Shown here piece by piece: positions 23,701 to 35,015 of a DNA stretch of 64,000 nucleotides (positions within the stretch are counted from its first letter, which is position 1; each line of letters starts with the position of its first letter). The translations under genes and the position numbers were made by a program. Under the pieces are notes generated by a model that was not told the origin of the DNA, searched no databases, and saw only the letters and a program-made list of their open reading frames with translations. The DNA comes from Hortaea werneckii (lineage: Eukaryota; Ascomycota; Dothideomycetes; Mycosphaerellales; Teratosphaeriaceae): NCBI GenBank assembly GCA_037044905.1, contig JBAOKB010000037.1, forward strand, positions 806,001 to 870,000, written 5' to 3'.

Positions 23701-26315
23701 GGAAAGGATACCTGGCCGTACACTCCAGAGCCTGAACGGCAGAGCAAGGAACTTCATCACGCGCAGAGCGATAGCCGATCAATGAGGAGTGCATACAGCA
23801 GGTCAGAGAGACTCATGGGAGGGGCTCCGGCCATGGCCGGTGCAGCGGCTGCTGGCGCAGCTTTGGCTGGTAAGAGGTCTGGCATGCAACCAAGCGTTGA
23901 GGATGAAAGGGAGAGGTCAAGGAGTTTGACCCCAGATATGAGGCACAAGGGCCAAAACATCGATCGGGACGCGACCCCTACTGGCAGTCCCGCTCATTTC
24001 AGGGATGAAGGATATGTTACAGACGCGCATGCCCGATCTGCTGGTGCTCTGACCCCTGGTGATGACTACCAGAGGTACAGCAAAGAGGACCTGGATGAGT
24101 ACAACCGTGCAATGGATGCTCAGAGTATTGGAAGTCTTCGGGAGGATGACCCATTTGCCACAGGCGGAGCGCAGCATCAGCGCAAGTTCAGTGGCAACTC
24201 GCACGGTATGAAGTCCCCCGTTTTCGACAGAGCAACTGGAAAAGGGATTGAAGGCATTCAGTCCCAAGATATCGTGGCCTTGATGGACCATCTCACGGTC
24301 AGAGATGCTCAACGAAATGCGCGCGACACCGAGATTCTCGTGACGCTGGTCCGCAGCGCTGCTGAGATGCGTAGCTCCTTTGACGAGATGAAACGTTTCA
24401 TTGCTGAGCAGGACAAGCTCATCATGCAGAACACAGATCGAGATGCCAACGAGACGGTGCAGAAGGTTCTCAGCGGGCCTCGTCCTCAGCCACCGAGCTC
24501 CCCGCGAACACCAAGGCAAGAATCCCAGGAAGACGTCCAAACGAAGCGCAAGGGTGTTCTGCGTCGGGCTCTGAAGGGCTTGACGGGCGGCAAGAAAGCC
24601 GATGATCTGGCGAAGGTCGAAGATATGCTCATGCAGATCTTGGACAACGTGGAAGATCTCAAACAAGGTGGCGTACCTGTCCGGCAGCAAGTGGAGTCGT
24701 ACACAAATACTCTCGACTCGTACGAGAGGATGCGTGCTCCACCAGACTCCGGCTACGAGCCCTCTGGACGTGCGAACACTGCCAGCACGCCAAATCAGTC
24801 GGCTGGACAGTTGTCGGTCACTCCTAGAGATCAGAAGCAACAGTTTCACTCTGGATACGACGGCAGGCGTGGGTCGGTCAACCGTGTCAGTACTGTCTTA
24901 GAAGGCGATGAGGATGAGGACCTTACTCCCGAAGAAGACCAGTTACTCTCGCGTCAATTCGAGGGCAGCGGTGGTATGCTTACTCCCACCCAAGAGTACT
25001 ACAACAGACGCGGCCTGTCACCCAATCAGATTCGAACGTCTCCACAAAACGCTAGGGCATTCAATGGGATGCCCTCGAATGACTGGGCAACGCAGCAGGC
25101 GGAGAAGCAACGAAAGCACAACAGCGGGAACTCTTCGCTCTTTGGTGCGCCAAAGGTATCGCGGTGGTCGAAGACTACTTCTTCATCTGCGGCTCCAGAT
25201 CTACGCAACATTGAAAGCCCTAATGCACAGCGCCACCAGCGCCCACTATCGGAAGGATCTCGTTCCGGCTCGTCAATAAACAGGTATGATGGTGACCACT
25301 ACCAGCAGGATTTCCAGGAGCGTCCACACTCCAGTGATAGCTTGGCTACGGAGAAGGATCGAGCCCTGTCGCAGGCAGATACGCAGAGCATGCGCAGCAA
25401 TGGCAGCAAGATCACGCGGACACCATCCCCTCTTATTCCGTCAGAAGCTTCGACAATGGAGCGCGGAGGGTATGACCAAGAAGATTCACCTGTTCAGCAG
25501 GACTTCAATCATGAGCTCGAGGATCCAAAATACCAGGCTCACCGCAACTCGTTGCTCCTACAGCACCCTCAGCCTAGACAAGGCAGTACAGGTCGTCACC
25601 AGAACACGCTGGAGACAAAGGCGCAGACTCACAACTTTGGAGGGGGAAGTGATGTCTCTGGTGCTACAAGCGACCTCTCCCAATCGACCGTCAGTAGTGA
25701 CTTCGACCCGGCAATGTGGGGCTCGAGCGGGACAGCGGCCCTGGCTCGCAACCGCATCAACCAGCAAGATGCCGTGAGCCCGGTCAGCAGTGGCAAGAGC
25801 CATGACGACGATGGTCCATTGGTACCGTCGAAGCCCGGCGGCAAGTCGTACGATCCAGAGCCGGAACCCGAGTGGGAACCTGAGTACAGTAACAGCGGCT
25901 TCAGCAAAGGCGGATACTACTCCAGCCCATTCGGCTCCGGTCATCTGCTAGAGCCCATCGCGGAAGTAAGATACAGTCTCGAGACTGACCGCGGCCACGT
26001 AAGTTTTCTCCCCAACACCTTCAACAACAGAACTCAGCACTGACATGAATCATAAGATGGATTCGCCGGAGCCACAAGTCGCGAACGCCAGAGCCGTCGA
26101 AATGCGTTCCCCCGGGAGGAAAATCACGGGACCCCGTCCCATGGGCAGCCGTAGCCCCGCCCCTCCAAGCAACAGCATCCCCCGGAAACCAGTCGCCCGG
26201 CAGCAAGGTGAGATTGGCTCTTATAAGGTCCTCTGCTCCGACACATGAGTCCCAGGTTTCTGACAATTTTCTGCGTTCAGCTTCGGGAGACAGCCTTCAG
26301 AGCGATGATTATTAG
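20788..26315 (+). CDS. Large Ser/Arg-rich conserved fungal protein of unknown function (two frame changes)
   Basis: About 1,798 residues. Exons are 20788-25998, 26057-26207 and 26281-26315; introns 25999-26056 (GTAAGT) and 26208-26280 (GTGAGA, TTCTGAC branch) give a C-terminus RQQASGDSLQSDDY. Frame changes near 22222 (one base extra) and in the GGGG at 23026-23029 (one base short) cancel each other. The N-terminus is conserved-looking: QKSQTSLLIEYFEAAKAGEK then SRPSVRVKVTPSSQKKHR. Most of the rest is disordered, rich in Ser, Arg, Asp and Gln with many RSxS-type phosphosites. The region TAAALKST and the Ala/Gly run AGAAAAGAALAG (near 23840) are hydrophobic patches. A predicted coiled-coil region around 24280-24700 starts with IVALMDHLTVRDAQRNARDT. 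I do not recognise a domain of known function; a scaffold or cell-cortex role would be a guess. Confidence 0.75.
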
Positions 26316-28402
26316 CGGTATTTCCCTTATTTAGAGGAAATTGGGGAAGAGGAAGTACAACTGAGAACGAGATAACGAGTTGGACAACTGGGTGGGGGGA
26401 AATTAAAATATGGGTAATGCGGGGAGATTAAGACCATGGAGCGGATTATGAGCTATGAACAACGAGCACATATACACACACATACGAACAGACAGACAGA
26501 CAGGGGCCTGGACAATCTTCGGATTCCGACAGCGAAAATGATGTTATACCCCGACCATAGTCGTCCTGCCTTCCTTCCTTCATTGAGGAGAGGGCTTTTT
26601 GTGTTTTGAGACGTCGTGCTTTATTTTCTACGTTAAGTGTGGACACACACATATGTAGAAAGGTGTACACTTTCCCTTCCTTCTTTCTTCCCAACCGAGG
26701 ACTTGGAGAAGCGTGGCAAAATTTTGCCACTTGTTCGGACTGCGTTCCTGTGGATCTCCATCCTCGAATTGGAATGAACTGATACGGAATATGGCAAACG
26801 ACGCACCCCAATGGGGTATACGTGTAGGATCGTCGTTGCAGCCCAGTGATGTTCACTCTGTATACTGGATCCCGGTCTTCCGTCTGCCACCCCGCCAATC
26901 TAAGAGGCTCGAGATGGGGAGGCTGAGGGACGTGGTTTCTTTACCCGTTCAAACTACTTGTTCGCTGCAAGGGTCCTGGTCTACTTCAGCCGGGGTTACT
27001 CGCCTCTTCCCGACGGAGACGGGCATCGCGAGAAGGGAAGGCGGGGGAAGGAACGACTTCGACTCGTGAAAACCGATGAGGATTCTGACCGCCCCTGATT
27101 TGCAATTCCATTCTGGGCCCAAGCGAGGAAAGAGCTGTTGCGACAGCGCGTTGCTGTTCGCTGCACGCTCCGCATCCAGTTTTGCACATTCCGTCGTCGG
27201 CCGGCCGGGTTGCCGCAACGAAAAGCCTAGTGCGGATGGTATGAAGAAGGTGATGTGATTCCCCACACCCCTCCCTTCCTTGAGGCCTGGTCGGCTTTGC
27301 TGGCTGGCTAAGCCGGTTCGCCCACCCTCCCGGCCGGCCGGCCAATGGCTACAGTCGGAGCTCATGAGGAACCGACGTCCTGTGCTCGGCGAGGGGGGGA
27401 CTTGCGTCCGGGAATACCAGTTTTTCTGGCAGGGAGACAGACGGGGAACCCACCGCGCTGATGGAGGTCCGCTTGTTCGGCTAGGCGCCTAGATGCGTAT
27501 ACCGGAATTGCTCCCATTGAGTTGTCTTTGGCTGGCTGCTCCCATTGTTCCATCGTAGCAGGGGGGAGTTGGGGTCAGTGAGTGCATTAGCTTGTGGCAA
27601 GGGCGTAGCCGAATTGCATATACATCGCATTGCCACGCTTGTTCTCGGTGCGTTGGACAGCGGTTCTGATATCGGTTGCACACCTTCTTGCCTGAGAGCG
27701 TTGGACGTCGGTTGGCTCTCCAGTGGCAGGGACGATGTCGAGCATCTCCGCGAAGCATGTCGCCACCAAGGCACCAAGGGGTTTCACGGGATCCTATCGG
27801 TACGGTGTTATTAGCCGTGTCAATGCCTTTGGCTTTCCAAGCTTCTGAGGCACGGGTATCTCGGGGCGCCAAAAGCGGCGGGAGACCGAGACCCTGCACA
27901 TGCGACCCGACGGCTTAGAAGCTGATCATTGCCCAATCCACGCATGTGAGAAAGGTCGGGCCCGGTAAGGTGGAAACAGTTGTTCTTCGCCTCTTCGCTT
28001 TTCAAGGAACCAACCGAACTGTGGGGAGGCATCTGGTGCGAATCGTGCGCGTGAGGTAGAATCGCTCGAGGGTCGCCACCTCTCCCATCTTTTGGATCAA
28101 CGGACGAAGGCTCATCGCTGGCGGTGAGAATCGCGATCGCCGCTCTATATCGTCGATGGCTTTAGCGTGGATTTTTTCCAGAGAGCCGCGCTCTGGCTCT
28201 CATCAGGTTTCTTGCGCGAGACTCCAACATGCCAAAGCTGCTAAAAGGCCATCTCCCTCTTCTGACCAGGCCCAGCGGCTCACTATACATACCATATGTT
28301 CTTTTGAAAAGGGAGCCGTTCAGGACGCCTGAGGCATGCAGGACTGCGTGTGTACCCTGGACTTGGGCTTATTCGAAGACCTACCTAGGTTGTCTCTTTC
28401 CC
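26316..28402. other. Intergenic region with simple repeats
   Basis: About 2 kb with no gene recognised. It holds short CA-like and CAGA repeats at 26465-26505, and a CCGGCCGGCCGGCC run near 27330. The downstream part should carry the promoter of the Zn2Cys6 gene. The frame of that gene stays open upstream to 28229, but those codons do not look family-like. Confidence 0.4.
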
Positions 28403-29130
28403 ATGTCATCAGCCGCTGGCAAGCCGCCAGCGCTGCGGCCGGCACAGCACCAAACATCGGCCAACAGCTCTCGGAACGGCGACATCAATCTCAACGGCTC
28501 CCTCTCTGTTCCGCGCTCCGCTGGCAAATCCAAGCGGACTCTGATTGAGAATGCTTGTGCTGCCTGTCGCCGTCGGAAGTCCAGAGTAGGTGCAGCCTTT
28601 CTCATCCAACACTCACGTCGTGTCCGACTGACCCAGCTGCGCAGTGCGATGGTCACCGTCCGGCCTGCTCACGCTGCCAGACGCTCCAGACTAGCTGCGA
28701 GTACGAAGCCGAAGAAGGCGAGAGTCGCTGGTCTGCGCTACGACGACGTAACAAGATCCTGGAGACCGAGCGCGCCGAAATGCACGAGCTTCTGACCTAC
28801 CTCCAATCGCGCCCTGAGGTTGAAGCCCGCGAGATTTTCAACCGGATTCGCTCCTGCGGACCGGAAGATGTCTTCAATTTGCTGCGTGAGATACGCGAAC
28901 AAGGCATCGCACCATCCCCGACAGCGCCACCAGATTGCGAACATAGACTACCGTCGATAAACTCCCTGTTCGAGGTATCTGGAGCGTCGGTCTGTGCTCC
29001 TCAGCCGGCACTGTGGCCACCCAGTCTGCCACTGTCTTACTCTAGCGGCAGCATGAGCGAGCAGAGCCGCGGCTCTCAAGACTACGGCCGATGCTCGACT
29101 TCATCACGCGGAAGTGCAAGCGGACCATGA
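28403..29130 (+). CDS. Zn2Cys6 fungal-type transcription factor, short
   Basis: Predicted nuclear DNA-binding regulator of 222 residues. Exons are 28403-28585 and 28645-29130; intron 28586-28644 runs from GTAGGT to GCGCAG with a GACTGACC branch-like site. Splicing joins CAACRRRKSR to CDGHRPACSRCQ and QTLQTSC, giving the six-Cys pattern C-x2-C-x6-C-x6-C-x2-C-x6-C. After the cluster comes a helical linker, LRRRNKILETERAEMHELL, then FNRIRSCGPEDVFNLLREI, seen in many fungal regulators of this class. The tail is Ser-rich. There is no large fungal-specific regulatory domain, so the protein is short for the class; truncation or an undetected downstream exon cannot be excluded. The start was taken at MSSAAGKPPA rather than the upstream in-frame ATG at 28229 because the intervening residues look non-coding. 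The target is unknown. Confidence 0.75.
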
Positions 29131-30447
29131 TTGAAATGGATTTGCCTTGACTTTACGACATATCTCAAGGTCGAAGGGATCCAATGCTTCCCGAGCTGAA
29201 CTTCTGCTCCGCAACATCAACACCCGTACACAGATTTTTTCGCTTTCACTAACCTTTAGTCTGCCTGAGTGATACCCGCAATCCGCTGTCGGGCAGCAGC
29301 ACTTTTTGATTTTTCTCAGTTGGCTGGATTACGGGGTTTGGACGCACTGAAGTTAATCGTCTCGAGAGACGAGGTGCTGTCACGGGCGTTATGCGAGTTT
29401 GACTGCTTAGTTGAATGAAGGAAATGATGGAAGGGGGGGTCTACATGGCGTCGAAGGGGGTTTGGAGCCGGCACTCTTTTGTGAGAGACACGATCGTTCT
29501 GATTGCCAGAGGCGAGATTTTGAAGGGTCAAAATGGATCAGGGATGTGAGGGAGGGAGAGTTTAGGTACCTGACCATTTCGCTGTGCAGGGATCGATTTT
29601 TTTTAGTTTACTAGACTTGTACGGCAGTGCAGCGATCAGCCAAAATCGAGCGTCACTTCCTTTGCTTTCACTATGGCGAGGACGTCTTCGTTGGATTCAC
29701 GGAGCCGGGTTGAGGACATATATAATGCTTTCGGATAGATGAGGTCAGATACCTGGATTTCCTTGCAATGGTGGACACGAATGGTGGATGCGGTCAAGGC
29801 AGAGCCATTGGACAAACAGCAAGCGGCCCCTCTTGGAAAGATCTTTGACTACAGTGCGACTTTCTATGTAGAGATTTTGAGGGCATCCTTCGTTTGATCA
29901 GGAGGTCAAGTTGACGAGAAGGCGGCGCTTGACAGTAATGACTCGCTGCTCGGTCATGCTCATTCCACGGAAACGTATTGCCCAGCAGTCCTACGCGTGG
30001 ATCAAGGTAAGACGATCATGCGTGAGCAAGCTCTGTCTGCGATCTTCTCTGAAGTTCTGATGCGTTGCGCACTGCTCAATACAAATGCATGTGGTTGGCA
30101 TGGGTGGCAACCTCAAATGTCCTCCAGCTGATACTGATGATAACTAGGCGAGTTTGCTGCTTTTTTCCCATACACTTCCCAGCAATGTGTTTAGCAACAC
30201 TTTCAAAGATGTTTATTTCACAGATGTCTATATAATAAATCACGAGTCCTCGTTCATGTTGTAGCCTAGCAAACAGCCGTTGTTGCTATCAACCATTGCT
30301 AGGGCCTAGATGAGTTGGGCCGAGATCGGCGGGTGCCTGGTCCGTGGGCAGGAGATGTGCCTGGGGAAAACTCGAAACCTTTGCTCACGCAGGACTCACC
30401 TCTCTATCCACCTTTATATCACTCTCCGCTCCTAAAAACCAATCGCA
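29131..30447. promoter_or_regulatory. Intergenic region upstream of ILV5
   Basis: About 1.3 kb. It holds the 3' end of the Zn2Cys6 gene and the promoter of ILV5; a CCAAT-like element, AACCAATCGCAATGG, overlaps the ILV5 start. No other feature was recognised. Confidence 0.4.
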
Positions 30448-31838
30448 ATGGCATCTCAAAGATCCAGCCGAGCTCTGCGCGTCGCCCTGAGGCAGGCGAG
30501 CGCCCCGCGCGTGCAGCAGCGCACCTTTGTCTCCGCTGTCAACGCGGCCAGCAGACCCAGCGTTCAGCCGGCCCAGAAGGCCATTGCTTCCTCCTTCGTC
30601 CAGCAGACCCGTGGCGCGAAGACGGTGGACTTTGCTGGTGACAAGGAGAAGGTCTACGGTAAGGGATTACAGCTTCAATGGCTTCAAGGGCTTCAGGAGA
30701 GTGCGCAGCTGACATGACACAACAGAGCGCAATGACTGGCCTCACGACAAGCTCCTGGTATGCTCAGTCTGAAGTATACACTCAAAATGGTCATCGCTGA
30801 CTCGCTTGTAGGACTACTTCAAGAATGACACCCTCGCCCTGATCGGCTACGGCTCCCAGGGCCACGGCCAGGGCCTGAACCTCCGCGACAACGGCCTGAA
30901 CGTGATTGTCGGTGTCAGAAAAGATGGTGCTAGCTGGAAAGAGGCCATCCAGGATGGCTGGGTGCCTGGCAAGAACCTGTTCGAGGTCGACGAGGCCATC
31001 CAGAAGGGATCTATCATCATGAACTTGCTCAGTGATGCCGCTCAGAGTGAGACCTGGCCACGCATCAAGCCGATGCTGACCAAGGGCAAGGTGAGGCCTA
31101 CCACATTCTCAGGCGGCATGGTTCCATGAACTGACCTTGTTCCAGACTCTGTACTTCTCCCACGGTTTCTCCCCGGTCTTCAAGGACCAGACCAAGGTTG
31201 ATGTGCCCAACGACATCGACGTCATCCTCGTTGCCCCCAAGGGCTCCGGCCGCACTGTTCGTACCCTCTTCCGTGAGGGCCGTGGCATCAACAGCTCTTT
31301 CGCTGTCTTCCAGGACGTCACCGGCAAGGCCGAGGAGCGCGCCGTCGCTATGGGTGTCGCGGTCGGCTCCGGCTACCTCTACAAGACCACATTCGAGAAG
31401 GAGGTGTACTCTGACCTGTACGGTGAGCGTGGCTGCCTGATGGGTGGTATTCACGGCATGTTCCTTGCCCAGTACGAGGTCCTGCGTGAGAACGGCCACT
31501 CTCCGTCTGAGGCCTTCAACGAGACCGTCGAGGAGGCTACCCAGTCCCTTACCCCTTGATCGGTCAGAACGGCATGGACTACATGTACGCCGCGTGCTCG
31601 ACCACCGCTCGCCGTGGTGCCATCGACTGGAGCAAGCGCTTCAAGGACTCGCTCAAGCCGGTGTTCGAGGACCTTTACGAGAGCGTGCGCAGCGGCAAGG
31701 AGACCCAGCGTACCATGGAGTACGCCTAGCCGTCCGGATTACAGACAGGCTTTCGAGAAGGAGATGGAGGAGATCAGGAACATGGAGATCTGGCGCGCTG
31801 GCAAGGCTGTCCGCAGCCTGAGACCTGAGAACAACTAA
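30448..31838 (+). CDS. ILV5: Ketol-acid reductoisomerase, mitochondrial (two compensating frame changes)
   Basis: Second step of valine, leucine and isoleucine synthesis: NADPH-dependent isomeroreduction of acetolactate and acetohydroxybutyrate in the mitochondrion. Exons are 30448-30658, 30726-30757 (only 32 bp), 30812-31090 and 31146-31838; introns are 30659-30725, 30758-30811 and 31091-31145. The N-terminus is Arg/Ser/Ala-rich without acidic residues, a mitochondrial presequence. Motifs: LALIGYGSQGHGQGLNLRD (dinucleotide loop), GVRKDGASWKEA, TLYFSHGFSPVF, IDVILVAPKGSGRTVR and KEVYSDLYGERG. The frame changes at 31550 (one T short between EATQSL and YPLIGQNG) and at 31727 (one T extra between TMEYA and SRPDYRQAF); together they leave the total divisible by three, 404 residues, the usual length. 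The 59 codons between them are frameshifted as written, and an in-frame stop follows the first. Confidence 0.93.
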
Positions 31839-32956
31839 GGGTGAGAGGCTGCCATCTTGATCGCTTTGATTTTTGCGAGGCGTTGTGTGTGTGAAAAGGA
31901 TTGTATAGTACGGTGCGGAACGGCGAGCCATTGCCCAAAAGTGCTGTAAGATCTATCTGATTATAATTTGTTGCTACAGTCAAATTATAGCTCGTTGTAT
32001 TTTTATTGCTACACCTACTACCAAATCAGTAAAATAATCTAATGAAAACTATTGCTACAGGGCGATATTGCTAGTCGGAAGATCCCTACAGCGAGTTTTG
32101 ACTGTACCTACCTCCATCTCCCACTTTCTCCTCGGTGATGGCTGACACCCGCTCTGGAAGCCCTGCGGCCACCTCCAATAACCAAATCTCAGCTCTCCCA
32201 TCAATCCACTTCGACTCCCTGAAACTGATCTCCATTACAGTCATGAAGCCCTGCGTTCCTAACCCGCGCACGGTACCTGACAACCTGGGAACCTGGGAAA
32301 AAATAAAAGCGGGCCTGCGCGCTACCGGAAGCTTATTTCCAATGCTTACGTGCGCTTCGCTCCTGCACATCACCTGGGCGGTTTCATATTAAGGTGGCCG
32401 CTCACACAAAATGCACAAGCAGTTCGGGCAGAACCCAATGCGGGCAGGCTCTCAAACCACGTATGCCCGCCCACTTGCCGGTGCTGGCCAACTTTCCACC
32501 ACTCACAGTGCGAGGCGGAATGATGAGGTTCGTCTGGCTCTCGTCTTTGGATCCTTGACTTGTCCTTTTAAGGGTAGATGCGATGTACGGCCCTGGATGG
32601 AGATCAGGTCTAGCCTCAGCTTCTGAATAGAGCTGAGCGGCTCTTTACTCGGAATGGAATTGGTGGATGAGTCCCGCAGTGCAGTGAGATCAACACCGTG
32701 CACCCCTTGGGCATCTAATCTGTTGGGGTGTTGAAGCTGCGGAGGTATATCTGCCATCGTGCCCGGCATAAAATGCCTTCCTTCGATCCACATGGGCAAC
32801 AAGTATTTTCTCGTTGTTGATCTTTCAAACAGCTGCGCTGTTCGCTTTCGTTTATTCGTTCACTAAGCTCGACCGTCAACGAGAAGCTCTGAAGAAGTTC
32901 TTACTTCGTCCTTCTTTGACCATTCTACTCTAGTTGGAACACGAGCCCCTACTAAG
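31839..32956. promoter_or_regulatory. Intergenic region upstream of the polygalacturonase
   Basis: About 1.1 kb with no gene recognised. An AT-rich patch at 31950-32060 follows ILV5. A TATA-like element (GCATAAAATGC, about 32765) lies some 190 bp before the polygalacturonase start and is a plausible core promoter for an inducible gene. Confidence 0.35.
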
Positions 32957-34567
32957 ATGCATCAACCAACGCTTACTTCTCTACTTCTCGGCGCCGGCGC
33001 CGGTCTGGTTGCTGCGCATCCTGCTCCATGGTCATGGACTCCTAGGTCTCATCATCACCACGATCAACCAGGGTACTTTCCACTGTCTAGCAACCCCAGC
33101 GGCATTCCAACAGGACGCGGCTCTACTGGTGGCACCGCTGTGGCTACTGGTGGCTTCGGCAGCTATATCGTCCCGAGTGGCAGTGGTATTGCCGCTCCCA
33201 CGCTGAAAGGCTATGCCGGTGCTTCGGGTAGCGGTATTGCGATGCCCACGGGCATGAGTTCTTACGCTACTGGAACTGCTGCTGCTGTCCCTACCGCCTC
33301 AACCACGGCTGTATCTTCCGAAGTTTCCGATACCGTGCCCAGTGGTGCATCGGCCAGTATGGTGAGCAAGGTTCAGGCCGATTCAGGCTGTACTTTTACA
33401 CAAGCCGATGCTGCCGCGAGTGGCAAGGCTGACTGCAAGAACATCGTTCTGAAAGACATTGCCGTGCCGGCAGGTACAACGCTGGTAAGTACATGGACCT
33501 TTGGCCGCCGGCAGTGGTTCTTAGTGTAGCTCTAACAGTCTGTGCTAGGACATGACCGACTTGAACGATGGGACTACCGTGACTTTCGAGGGCACGACGA
33601 CATTCGGATACGAAGAGTGGAAGGGCCCTCTCATCTCTTTCTCTGGTACGGACATTACTATCCAAGGGGCTGACGGCCATCTCATCGACATGGGCGGCGA
33701 TCAATGGTGGGACGGCAAGGGCTCTAATGGAGGTGTCACCAAGCCTAAAGGCTTCTACGCCCATTCGTTGACCGACTCGGTCATCACCGGCCTGAACATC
33801 AAGAACACCCCTATCCAGTGCTTCTCCATCAACGGGGCTGAGAACTTGCATGTCGTTGACATTACAATTGATAACTCCGAGGTGAGCTTGCACGGAAATC
33901 CTTTGATTGAACCTGCTGACAAGGTAAAGGGCGATGTTGAGGACGGCGGCCACAACACCGATGCTTTCGATGTCGGTTCGTCGACAGGAGTCTACATTTC
34001 CGGCGCAAATGTCAAGAACCAGGACGACTGCTTGGCCATCAACTCCGGCACCGACATCTCCTTCACCGGTGCTACCTGCTCCGGCGGACATGGCATCTCC
34101 ATCGGCTCTGTCGGTGGTCGCGATGACAATACAGTGGAGAACGTTTTCATTTCTGATTCCACAATCACGGGCTCTGACAATGGTGCGTACCGTGAATTTC
34201 TACGGCTGGATCATTGATGCATCGGGCTAATACATACACAGGTGTCCGCATCAAGACTGTCTACGACGCTACAGGATCGGTCAAGAACGTCACATACTCC
34301 GGCATCACTCTCTCTGGCATCAACAAGTACGGCATAGTCATTGAGCAGGACTATAAGAACGGCTCGCCGACCGGTACGCCGACCGATGGTGTTCCCATTA
34401 CCGATCTGACTCTCAGCGATATCACGGGTTCCGTTGGTGATGATGCTGCCCCTTACTATATCTTATGCGCTGCTTGCTCGGACTGGACTGTGTCGGGCGT
34501 TGAGGTTACGGGTGGCACCGCATCTGATGAGTGCGAAGGTGAACCAAGTGGTGTTAACCTGTGCTAG
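32957..34567 (+). CDS. Secreted GH28 polygalacturonase with Ser/Thr/Gly-rich N-terminal extension
   Basis: Pectin-degrading glycoside hydrolase that cleaves alpha-1,4-galacturonan outside the cell. Exons are 32957-33484, 33549-34182 and 34242-34567; introns 33485-33548 (GTAAGT) and 34183-34241 (GTGCGT). Product 495 residues, no frame change. Residues 1-20 (LTSLLLGAGAGLVAAHP) are a signal peptide. Residues about 25-130 are a His/Gly/Ser/Thr/Pro-rich stretch not found in compact polygalacturonases, and the parallel beta-helix starts near DSGCTFTQADAAASGKADC. GH28 signatures: HNTDAFDV (about 311), QDDCLAIN (about 333, catalytic Asp pair), GGHGISIGSVG (about 355, His) and GVRIKT (about 389). A C-terminal disulfide pair is likely (CAACSDW and CEGEPSGVNLC). 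Endo activity is likely from the motif set but is not proven. Isolated gene between ILV5 and a peroxisomal enzyme. Confidence 0.94.
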
Positions 34568-35015
34568 AAAGATCATACAAGCACTGTAAAGGCGGCTTCG
34601 AAACTTGCGCTCGTCATTGGAGTATTGGATTGGCGTTGATGCCTTGACTGGAAATATATGTACCTAGGTACATTCACTATTCTGTAAGAGTAGGCGTTTG
34701 GATACCATTTCTCAGGCCGCTGGCGATATGCATACAAATTCATACTTCAGCCATTCGTCTTAATCAGCCTCAAGGATTTTCTCCTGGATGCACGCGGGTT
34801 TTCGTGTAATTTACACATTGGAGTAATTAGGAATGTACTGTGGGTGTTGCTAATGTTGACTAATCAGCCAGGCATGCGAGGCTTCGCTTCGAGGAGACAG
34901 CTTCAACCTCGGCTTTGCGTATGGTCCACTTCGACAACCAAGGCCAAAATGTAGACTCGTAACCTCACCACGTCGCACGACGCATACCTGTAGAATCACA
35001 TAGCGAAATCCCATC
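34568..35015. promoter_or_regulatory. Intergenic region between polygalacturonase and isomerase genes
   Basis: About 450 bp in tandem orientation, carrying the 3' UTR of the upstream gene and the promoter of the downstream one. No specific site was recognised. Confidence 0.35.

Noticed and set aside
23917..24849. Antisense frame of 310 codons over the Ser-rich protein gene
   Set aside because: It is a mirror of the sense codon bias, with no start context or recognisable domain.
33396..34091. Antisense frame of 231 codons in the polygalacturonase gene
   Set aside because: It overlaps catalytic GH28 motifs on the sense strand and crosses the first intron without a plausible own splice site.
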